From Tetramitus jugosus (lineage: Eukaryota > Heterolobosea > Eutetramitea > Acrasida > Vahlkampfiidae), in assembly GCA_937625935.1 (NCBI GenBank), contig OW569346.1:372001-436000 (forward strand): a stretch of 64,000 nt of DNA, in the 5' to 3' direction. Shown here piece by piece: positions 40,728 through 48,045 of the stretch. The notes beneath the pieces were generated by a model. That model searched no databases. It was given only the letters and a program-made list of their open reading frames with translations, and was not told the DNA's origin. The position numbers and the translations under genes are program-made. Positions within the stretch are counted from its first letter, which is position 1. Every line of letters starts with the position of its first letter.

Positions 40728-40785
40728 TTCCGGGTGGACCGCTTGCGCGGCAGACGTCCAATTTTGTTGATTTTACAAGGAGCAT
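38158..40785 (-). CDS. Reverse transcriptase open frame of copy B
   Basis: 875 codons with no stop. The reverse transcriptase core has RKCPGADGVHNEM, PAYKKGDVTRPENYRPICLL, LTDITKAFDSVPH, GKGTRQGDSLSPTTYIL and the catalytic AYVDD (Tyr at about residue 317). It is followed by a long C-terminal region with CDECRLARYVPSTIL and a Cys/His cluster CVWCNKEPESVLHCLIRC of the zf-RVT kind. No apurinic endonuclease or RNase H is visible. The ATG used (40785) and about the first 19 codons belong to the flanking target sequence; element sequence starts at about codon 20. So the native start was lost with the 5' end and this frame is a read-through. Confidence 0.88.
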   Translation of the reverse strand: MLLVKSTKLDVCRASGPPGTDPHIVGEVAADYYEEAFKKDKASMGFLALMDSRSDKHKLRTAIQPFKTEEVAEAIRWLRNRKCPGADGVHNEMVKLPRTKKRDFRWELAETLCNFFNNITTTGKFPRAWKECVIIPAYKKGDVTRPENYRPICLLSSLSKLYTKLLNQRISKAAEEGGVFTNVQGGGRKFRDIREKLSLIRGVIDCANRHDKQLYLLLTDITKAFDSVPHNAIEAVYRFFGFPEGIVKLVSGMVRDNHARVLTSSLSRRFRIGKGTRQGDSLSPTTYILVHQVVLLYVKSQVKGFGAMTQRLWNAAYVDDCNLFAESREDIEIAAKAMSTALGWLRMTMHPDKLELYVRKVDNKSSNDITVDGTKVVGRNNRQVFRALGLYTNLKGATQKQREQAWQKAQRVVVRLKVMRLTARQVSRVVNTCIHPIFAYASEFTDWTAEWLNKVNALGRSLVKFGSKAMKRFPTELLSIGFELGSVGLKDIEETIATQTGWFVFSMINGKRDTEARRLFLDTLEDIKLHQTFQQENVFQSSNRLEYVVSTYHKWCAIRMHAHGIRLTVGTTTQCDECRLARYVPSTILKKLYLSGIVSRNQLLVEEHPICFKEFKKLFPKCRIGAKSHQILNILMAQMRTCQCPISQNSTKNEPALYKGNLRVESREHLQSLFDQERNARVETSERWWIQKDANYSGADFSFLKYPHVVDRRLEWFQLQVRSGTLHTEEVVRCLYNTGTEPSMCVWCNKEPESVLHCLIRCSRAVYARRCLALTVSKELTSMGVSCIDIWFDNVRLKDGKMERRPLRRTSREFLKGMMGIETNATEEVTNGLVATGIKTTEAGKKARTFVNGVKRRCLTTLLHLFTATKAKQQQ
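40728..40744. repeat. Right target-site duplication of copy B
   Basis: Exact copy of the 17-mer at 38010-38026, at the 5' boundary of copy B. Confidence 0.8.
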
Positions 40786-40854
40786 TGATGGTGTAGAGGC
40801 AGCATCTCAGCCTTCCTGGGCGGATGCTTATTGTATCAAGTTTGGCAAACGGAT

Positions 40855-42064
40855 TTATTCATTGCCCTCGAGCATTCTGCACATTTTGTATGCCATTTCG
40901 TATGCATAAAAGGTCACCGCATTCACAGGGAACGCTCTGAGAACAGTTGGAGTGAATCCTCTGTACAAGTCTCGCACGGTATAAGTCTTGAACATTTTTC
41001 TCAAATTCAAGTTTCGATCATTACGAACAATGCTCTGTGCACAGTCGGTCGGATACACCAATGCCCACGCACCTGTACCAGCGATTCCACCTGCCATCAA
41101 CAGAGAGAGAGCATCCTGTTCATATGATCTTCCCAATCGATTCACATAAAAGTCAGCAAACTGTCTCTTTGACATTTCATAAATGTAAAAGTATGCAGCA
41201 TAGAATGTGAGCTGATGGGAGAGACAAGCAGCATAGCCATGAAAAAATCCATTGGTCTTCCACAAGTGCTTCACACAGTTGCTAAAGCTTTGCTTGGAAA
41301 CCATCGTCTCATTGCCCGTTGCTGTCTGTAACTGAATTTTAATCATGTCAGCAGGAGCTACGACCAAGCTAATGGCCAATCCAGCAAACGCACCAGACAA
41401 ACCAATGACAAGGGACTCCTTCCTGGCAGAATAGTTTTCTCCCATGACTTTTTGAGAGTAGCTGTTCATCCATTCCTTGCAAACACCAAAGCTTCCAAAC
41501 AAGACAAAGTTGGATGCCAATTCACCCAGTAGGGGAGCGAGCATTCCCTTGTACAGACCTCTAAAATACTCTGTTCTTGTGGTGAATGTTGAATTGAATT
41601 GAGCAGTGTTGCCTTGCAATGTTTGAATTCTTGTCTTGATTGTATCAATTGGGTAGCCAAGGGTGATTCCCGCCAGACCGCCTGCTGATCCACTGTAAAT
41701 GAACAAGAAAGAGAGTTAGAGATCACCGCGGTGGAGGGGAGCACAGAGCGAACAGCAACTTTCCAATTCGTCGGAAACTGTAATACCGATCGGAGTAATT
41801 GAAAGACAGTCTGCATCACTCACAAGCTCAAACAACAACAAGAGAAAGGAGTGAAGAACGGTACCTGATAAATTCTGAGAAAACACTAAAGTTTGACCGA
41901 TGATTGTCACTGTCTAAAGTTGCATTATTGTTGTCATGGTTGTTGTGTTGATCCTTTGCTTGTTGTTGGGCACTCGGTATTGCGTTCGTCTTGCTCATGA
42001 GTTGGTGTTGTGATTGGTGATGATGATGGGCTGTGGTGGTGGTTGTGTAGTTGCTGTTGGACAT
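40855..42064 (-). CDS. Mitochondrial carrier, carnitine/acylcarnitine-ornithine type
   Basis: Exons complement(41865..42064) and complement(40855..41692), joined after two bases of a codon over a 172-nt intron (GTACCG...TTTACAG), give 345 residues. The join restores SGSAGGLAGITLGYPIDTIKTRIQT, the first repeat's odd helix. The second repeat has APADMIKIQLQ, followed by GFFHGYAACLSHQLTFYAAYF; the third has YPTDCAQSIVRND, then DLYRGFTPTVLRAFPVNAVTFYAYE. This YPIDTIKTR/RAFPVNA pattern is that of SLC25A20/A29/A15 carriers for acylcarnitine or basic amino acids. In repeat 3 the usual Lys/Arg of PxDxxK is Gln. The N-terminal 60 residues are His/Asn/Thr-rich and not part of the fold. It ends only 111 bp from copy B. 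Confidence 0.83.
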
Positions 42065-42648
42065 TATTTTCGGTGTGGTGATCGTGTTGTTGTTTTCTCT
42101 TGGACAATAATTTATCAGAGATAGAATATTTGTGTGTGAAAGGTGGGCAGAAGAACCACGGATGAGAGAATCTTTGTTCTTCGATTGCCAATTCCACCAT
42201 CGTCTCTTGGTATAATTGGAAAATTCTTCGCCACACAATGTCTCCTGCTTGACATTGGTTGACTTTCCGCGAAAGAAAAAGCGCTTCGATGCGGGAAGGG
42301 GTTTCCAGCAAAGATTTCCCACAAAAAATGGTGATATCTTTTCTTTTGTTGCTTCTGCACCCAAATTGTTTTACAAAAAATAGTGTCGAACAGCTTAAAA
42401 CCGTTGTTGTCCGACGACACTGGTCGTGTTACAATTTGTCTGATGTCTGGGGGCGTTATGCCCTCAGCATTCTATTACCCCCAGTGTCTCACTCGTTGAA
42501 CTTCACCTGGTCAGGAGGTAGTGAATGAATCGGACATGTCGCATGAAGCATGTGACACAATAGCGAAGCTTGCTTCAAAGAACTGTGCTTGTATGAATGT
42601 TCTATTCAGACAAATTGGCACAGTGTCGAAGGGCAACCATATTATTTA
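42065..42648. other. 584-bp spacer upstream of the carrier
   Basis: It contains TTTCCGCGAAA (42263-42273) about 200 bp before the carrier start and a GC-rich inverted repeat (42447-42453 with 42478-42484). No reading frame or RNA family is recognised. Confidence 0.35.
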
Positions 42649-44676
42649 TTATAAGCCACTGTGAAGGAAGGGCTGAACATCAAAACTTGTAATCTGAGGA
42701 TCACTCATTATATCCTTGAGTGTATGTTCACTCGATAGATGTTGGAGACGAATGTAGCTCGTTTCATCGAGTGGAACAATTGGAACACCAGAGTTGAGAA
42801 GATTCAGCTCTTCCTGAAGTTTCATTAATAACTCTGTGTTCCCTTGAGATTGTTCTTCTCTCAGTTGATTGATATGCAGGAAGAGAGCTTTCACATACAG
42901 GGTGGGATCGTTGTCTCTAACATGCTTCTTTAGAAGTGATATCCATAGGCGCCATATAAAAGAGGAATTGCCTTGAGAGAGCAAGGATTTGTACAAGTGA
43001 TACACTGCCCTCCGCCACAGTGTAGAATTCCTTTTTGTCATGCCAGATAATCGAATGCCAACGATAGCGTGACATTCAAACCTTATCTGACTGGTTGTTG
43101 CGATGAACAAATAAACTGACGGATTAAATGTACCCCTGTTTTTCATCGCTTGAATCTGATTCAGCTGACGCAATACTGTTAGATAGAGTGATATTGGTGT
43201 GCTCTGCTGCAAATTGCATGACACATGTGACCTTTTTGCACCCAAAAGGGCATTGTCAAATTCATTTACCTGAGGAGCGGATGGTAAAATTGTGGAGAAC
43301 TCGACATTTCCAATTTCACCTAACACTGATGATGTAATCTCAAATAAAGCTGGATATTGTTGATGAAATAGAGCCATGCAGTGATAAAACTGAGCGCTAG
43401 GATCAATTGTGGGACAAAATTGCAAAACAAGAGATGAGTACTCGAGTAATCGCTCCCACTGTTTTGATCTGGCAGACACATTTATCCCCACTGATCTTAA
43501 TTCGTTTAAAGAGAAGTGTCTGACACCGTTCTTACGTTGGTAGTAATCGTAAAATCGGTCAGATATATCATTAATATCGAGTGATTCCTCATCTCCATTT
43601 GTATTATCAAATATAGCTTGCCCCTTCCGTATAGATAAGTATGTGAAGAGCAATAGGCGATCATAAGCCAATATCTTCGAAAATCCAGCATTGTTATCAT
43701 CTCGCATCAAGTTTATGAGCGACAATTTGGAAGTCAGTTTCCTCATCTTCATTCTGCTGTATTGTACAGTGTGACTATTTGCGTTCGTTAACATAAACTG
43801 TTGCATTGCAATCACAATATTCCACTTGGCATATTCCAAATTTTCTCTTTCCTCTTGTTTGAATAGATGTTGTTCAAACTTGCGATTCAAAACAACAGTG
43901 ACAACATAAAATTCACACATCTTGCTCCACACTCGCCAAACTGATTGTTGATCACTCAGATGAAAGCATTGTGAGATACACAGATTGAACTGCTCGACAA
44001 CATTGCACGCCATCTGTCCATCATCACCATTTTCACTCTGGGTATCATTTAACAACACAACATCATCACCGCCAGTATAAAACTCAAAATTGATCTTTGC
44101 CATCAAATACCACAACTTGCTCTCTAACACTACAAATAAATCATCATGTTCATCACCATCACGTTTCTGATCCAAGCGACTAATCTCTCGTAAAATCGAT
44201 TTACAAAGCAGGAAACACTGCACGTACTCTCTCACTTTCCACAGTAACTTTGCCATGCCATACTGCAGCATCATTGATTGATAGACGATTGAAAATAGGT
44301 CACTACTGCTCTCAAAAGCAATTTTGGCGTCATCATCGCGAGTCGACTCATGATTTCTTCTTGATGCTTGCGACTGTTTCTGTTGTTGAATCGATGCGAG
44401 TAGCTTGGACTGAATATGAGAGAACAGTTGAGCTACGGTCGATGATCGGTTAATGTGACAAGCACTCGAAACAAACAAGTCAATCAATGGCAAATGAAAC
44501 GCTTCATGCACTTCAAACTGTTCTAATAAGCGATCAAACACAATGTCGTACTGGTTGTTGGACGAGTAGGGAACAAGAACATCCAAGTACAACAAGTCTA
44601 ATTCTTCCTTTGAAAAGTGTCGTTTGTTGAGGTCATGCTGCTTGACTTGTTGTTCCTGCTGCTTTTGTCGAAACAT
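42649..44676 (-). CDS. Unrecognised mainly alpha-helical protein
   Basis: 675 residues, one exon, starting at the first ATG (44676). No family is recognised. The whole chain looks helical, with paired-helix spacing of TPR/HEAT-like character (for example LWKVREYVQCFLLCKSILRE, WRVWSKMCEFYVVTVVLNRK, then LWRRAVYHLYKSLLSQGNSS). There is no signal peptide or membrane segment. Gln-rich and acidic loops separate the helices. A scaffold role in a nuclear or cytosolic complex would fit but is a guess. A TTTTTCGCGCCA box stands about 30 bp before the start codon (44704-44715). Confidence 0.6.
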   Translation of the reverse strand: MFRQKQQEQQVKQHDLNKRHFSKEELDLLYLDVLVPYSSNNQYDIVFDRLLEQFEVHEAFHLPLIDLFVSSACHINRSSTVAQLFSHIQSKLLASIQQQKQSQASRRNHESTRDDDAKIAFESSSDLFSIVYQSMMLQYGMAKLLWKVREYVQCFLLCKSILREISRLDQKRDGDEHDDLFVVLESKLWYLMAKINFEFYTGGDDVVLLNDTQSENGDDGQMACNVVEQFNLCISQCFHLSDQQSVWRVWSKMCEFYVVTVVLNRKFEQHLFKQEERENLEYAKWNIVIAMQQFMLTNANSHTVQYSRMKMRKLTSKLSLINLMRDDNNAGFSKILAYDRLLLFTYLSIRKGQAIFDNTNGDEESLDINDISDRFYDYYQRKNGVRHFSLNELRSVGINVSARSKQWERLLEYSSLVLQFCPTIDPSAQFYHCMALFHQQYPALFEITSSVLGEIGNVEFSTILPSAPQVNEFDNALLGAKRSHVSCNLQQSTPISLYLTVLRQLNQIQAMKNRGTFNPSVYLFIATTSQIRFECHAIVGIRLSGMTKRNSTLWRRAVYHLYKSLLSQGNSSFIWRLWISLLKKHVRDNDPTLYVKALFLHINQLREEQSQGNTELLMKLQEELNLLNSGVPIVPLDETSYIRLQHLSSEHTLKDIMSDPQITSFDVQPFLHSGL

Positions 44677-45054
44677 GTTATTTCCCAGCCGAAAAGTCCG
44701 AAGTTTTTCGCGCCACAATTTGACTCGCCCAGTTGTAAATCAGAATAAAAATTGATTGTAATCGAATTGTCTCTTTCGGAACTTTGCACACGTCACACAC
44801 AAAAAGCTCTTTGTTTGTTTTCGAAGAAATTTGATCAACACATTTTACGTACATCTATTCCCATACACACATATTATCTGTATCATCTCTATATACGCAC
44901 GCACACATATTGATATTGTAAATATACCCATACATCAATATCATCATCATATCCATCCAAACAAAACATTATCTATATATCTAAAAAAGTTATTATAGCT
45001 CAATTCGACAACAACTGTACATATATACAAACAACACAATACTAGAAGAAGAAA
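44677..45054. other. 378-bp divergent promoter region
   Basis: Between the start codons of the helical protein gene (minus) and the R3H/2H gene (plus). It has an E2F-like TTTTTCGCGCCA at 44704-44715 close to the minus gene, and a CA/TA-rich stretch (44850-44990) before the plus gene. Nothing else is seen. Confidence 0.4.
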
Positions 45055-46224
45055 ATGCAAAGAAAAAGAACTCGTTCCCACCCACAAAAGTACAAGAAGC
45101 ACAAGACCAACACTGTTGACTTTTTTGTCTTGAGAGAAGCATTGAGAGATCAAGAGCAGCCTGCTGCATTTGAAAAGCCACTGGTTTCTGTCGACTTGGA
45201 CAAGTTGGTCAAGCCAGACGACAAGTTTGGCAAAGATGTTTTTGATCAATTGATGGACATGGCAAGGAGTGGAAAAAAGTTTGTTGATTTTAGCAATACA
45301 CTGAATCTGAGCGAAAGAATGCGTGTTCATGCAATTGCAGAGCAATTTGGTGTCGAGCATTTCTCAAGAGGAAGCAATCCGTTTAGGTACATTTGTGCTC
45401 TGCCAAGAAGTGGACCACGTGACAACAATTTCCAATACTTTGGATACATTGGACTGTTTGGAAACATTGTTGACACAATTGCAAACAAGTACATTTCTGA
45501 TGCTGTTCCACAGGAGCACAGACTGAAGCGTATTAAGCGTGATGGTCCACCACATCACATTACATTGATGACAAGACCTGAGATTCAAACTGCATTGAAG
45601 AGCATGGAAGAAAAGTTCCCAGAATTGATGAAGCAGTCTGTTCCACAGGATGAAGGCGTAAGACCAAAGGAAGACGAGAGTGGACTAAAGACTGATTTGC
45701 AAAAGTTGCTCAAGCTTGTTTCAGAGCATGTCAAGGGCGATTTGGAGCCATTGGGACTGGGCAAGATTGAAGGAGCTGACGAAGATGCTGACAATGAGTG
45801 CTTCTTTGTGGTGTTGAACTGGCCAAGTGCCAGCAAGTTTAGAAACTTGTTGGGATTGGAGCCATACGACTTCCACATTACATTGGCATTCAAGAGTGGA
45901 GACATTCACAACAGCAGCCAGAGAAAGAACAAGAGTGCTTTGATGGACCCTCAGCAGGCGCCATTGGAAAAGCCACTCTACGTCGAAGAATTGGCCAAGA
46001 TGAGTCACTTTTTGTCTCATTTGAACGTTGACCCAAAACATGCTCATAGTTTTGTGAGCTTGGGTTGGGTGTGCCCTCAAGTGTTGGTCAAGAGTGAGTT
46101 GACCGCGTTGGACATGGGAGATGTTGGTCTGAGTGAGAACGACAAGCTCATCATTTCCAACTGGATGAAAGACGGAACAAACAACTTGAAAACTTGGCAA
46201 GAGTCATATGCTCAAGGCAAGTAA
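45055..46224 (+). CDS. R3H-domain plus 2H-phosphoesterase protein
   Basis: 389 residues, one exon. Residues 1-20 are basic (RKRTRSHPQKYKKHK). An R3H nucleic-acid-binding motif, LSERMRVHAIAEQFG (Arg-x3-His), lies near residue 90. The rest shows two HxT motifs about 106 residues apart, HITLMT (His168) and HITLAF (His274). These are the two active-site halves of 2H phosphoesterases, the fold used to open 2',3'-cyclic phosphates in RNA repair, tRNA splicing and U6 trimming. Between the halves is an acidic linker and a strand block VVLNWP. The protein should act on RNA ends; its substrate is not predictable from sequence. Similar R3H/2H proteins exist in fungi. Confidence 0.75.
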   Translation: MQRKRTRSHPQKYKKHKTNTVDFFVLREALRDQEQPAAFEKPLVSVDLDKLVKPDDKFGKDVFDQLMDMARSGKKFVDFSNTLNLSERMRVHAIAEQFGVEHFSRGSNPFRYICALPRSGPRDNNFQYFGYIGLFGNIVDTIANKYISDAVPQEHRLKRIKRDGPPHHITLMTRPEIQTALKSMEEKFPELMKQSVPQDEGVRPKEDESGLKTDLQKLLKLVSEHVKGDLEPLGLGKIEGADEDADNECFFVVLNWPSASKFRNLLGLEPYDFHITLAFKSGDIHNSSQRKNKSALMDPQQAPLEKPLYVEELAKMSHFLSHLNVDPKHAHSFVSLGWVCPQVLVKSELTALDMGDVGLSENDKLIISNWMKDGTNNLKTWQESYAQGK

Positions 46225-46559
46225 TTGGTCGCAAGAATGATTACTTGACTCATGGCTATCCTCAGCCCTATTTGTGAAATATATAATAACAAAAATAAAA
46301 AAAATGTGTGTAAACTCTGGTTGCTGTTGTTCTTGTCATTGGATACAGGGTGGAGATTTTGCTTCATTTTCTTGATGTCAAGCGTGTGTGTTGAATGACT
46401 TTTATTGTAGATTCCTCATGAGCTCAAAACCAGTTTCGATTCTTATTTCACGCCAGAAACGCAGTGTCCCATGAGCGCAGGTTCCGCAGTGGTGTTGATG
46501 AAGTCTCGTGCGAGAATTGAAGTGTGTCTTGGAAAACAAGCAAGCTAACCAACACGAAT
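46225..46559. other. Spacer between two co-directional genes
   Basis: 335 bp: poly-A-rich 3' flank with AATAAAAAAAA near 46290, then upstream region of the NSDHL-like gene. No RNA gene or repeat is seen. Confidence 0.4.
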
Positions 46560-47789
46560 ATGACTGCTCAGCCACCACAATTATACGTTGTCACAGGAGG
46601 AAATGGATTTCTTGGCTCTCATGTCGTGAATCAAATTTTGAACGCTGAGAAAAGACCCGCCAAAATTGCCATCTTTGATCTACAGGCCGACAATGTGTTT
46701 CTCAACTCAGCAGAAGATGATGGATCTGCAGGGTCGTTATGGAAGCAAAGAGAATCTAGCATTCAATTTTACAAGACAGATGTGACCAATCGAACTGAGT
46801 TGATGAACAACTTAAAGTCGTTCCTTGGTTCGGGCAATGCAACCGACCAACCAGAGCTAACAGTGTTTCACACGGCCAGTCTTGTGAGCTTATGGATCGA
46901 TTATCATGTGATCCATAGAGTCAACGTCACAGGAACAGAGATTTTAGTGGACAGCTTGTGCGAGTTATTGGACTCCAAGCTTGTAAACAAAGTAAAATTC
47001 ATCTACACGAGCTCCAACACGGTACAAATGGAGTTTGGTAGCTTCGAGAAGAGCCCAACTAGTGGTCATAGGGAAAGTTTTATCGATAGTGAAGATGGTT
47101 CAAGACAGTACACTTATCCTGAAAGTGCCTCATCGTCCTACATTGCTACAAAGAGGTTAGCTGAGAAGTACATTTTAAGCAAGAATGGATCTTGTCAAGG
47201 AAAGCTATTGACTTGCTCTGTAAGACCATCTGGTGTCATTTATGGGCCCGACTCCACAGTTCACAAGCAAATGGTTCTCTCGTACAAGAAGAATCATGTG
47301 AAAGTGGGTGGTGCTACAGATGATTTCAACATTTCTTATGTTGAGAATGTTGCTTATGCTCATGTCTTGTGCAGCCAGCATATGAACGATTCAAGTGACA
47401 AACCATGCGGTCGTGCATACTTTGTGGGAGACTCCAAGGGTCATTACTATAATTTCTTTGTGCCTCTTTATGAGAGTATTGGACTTAAGAATCCAAGTTT
47501 GTTGGATTATCGCATTTTGTTAATCTTAGGTTACATTGCATGTTTCGTTTGCATGTTAGTGAATCTTGTGCTGCCAAAGAAAATGGCATGGAGGCCATTT
47601 ACTGTACCTATTGAGATTGAAATGATCATCTACCCATTTTATTGTTCTCATCAGAGTGCCACAGAGGATTTCGGTTACAAGCCAATTGTCAGTGAAAAGG
47701 AAGCAATTCAAAGAACGGTTCAAAACTTTATTGCATGGAACAAGAAGTTAGAATCTGGTGTCGATACTAAGGATCGGAAAATACTTTGA
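46560..47789 (+). CDS. 3-beta-hydroxysteroid dehydrogenase / sterol C4-decarboxylase (NSDHL/ERG26-like)
   Basis: 409 residues from the ATG at 46560; the frame extends 12 codons upstream only to a GTG. An extended short-chain dehydrogenase: NAD-binding VVTGGNGFLGSHV at 12-24, DVTNRTEL, HTASLVS, and the catalytic YIATK (Tyr-x3-Lys), followed by RPSGVIYGP. A hydrophobic stretch near the C-terminus (LLILGYIACFVCMLVNLVLP) would anchor it to the ER or lipid droplets, as in NSDHL. NSDHL/ERG26 oxidises 4-methylsterol carboxylates in sterol synthesis. Free-living amoebae make sterols, so that role fits, but a 3-beta-HSD role on other substrates is not excluded. Confidence 0.8.
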   Translation: MTAQPPQLYVVTGGNGFLGSHVVNQILNAEKRPAKIAIFDLQADNVFLNSAEDDGSAGSLWKQRESSIQFYKTDVTNRTELMNNLKSFLGSGNATDQPELTVFHTASLVSLWIDYHVIHRVNVTGTEILVDSLCELLDSKLVNKVKFIYTSSNTVQMEFGSFEKSPTSGHRESFIDSEDGSRQYTYPESASSSYIATKRLAEKYILSKNGSCQGKLLTCSVRPSGVIYGPDSTVHKQMVLSYKKNHVKVGGATDDFNISYVENVAYAHVLCSQHMNDSSDKPCGRAYFVGDSKGHYYNFFVPLYESIGLKNPSLLDYRILLILGYIACFVCMLVNLVLPKKMAWRPFTVPIEIEMIIYPFYCSHQSATEDFGYKPIVSEKEAIQRTVQNFIAWNKKLESGVDTKDRKIL

Positions 47790-48045
47790 GAAGCTCCAAC
47801 TGTCCTTTCGATGAATGCCCAACTGAGTACGCGAGTACCCTTCAAATAAAATAATACTTTCCCTGATTTCTTGACTTCATCGTAGCGAGTGTGCTGTCTA
47901 GATCCGATGTTGTGGTGTTGTCACACTGTGGTTCGTCTGAACTATCCCCGAACAACCAGCCGCTACTTGACACCTGTCAAAAAAATCTGGCTGAAAAATC
48001 AAAAGAAGCCACCAACACAACAAAACAAAAAACACGCGAACAGAT

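Noticed and set aside
42447-42484. GC-rich inverted repeat with 7-bp arms CTGGGGG/CCCCCAG, possible ncRNA
   Set aside because: The loop is long, an alternative GGGC/GCCC hairpin competes with it, and no box of a known RNA family is present.
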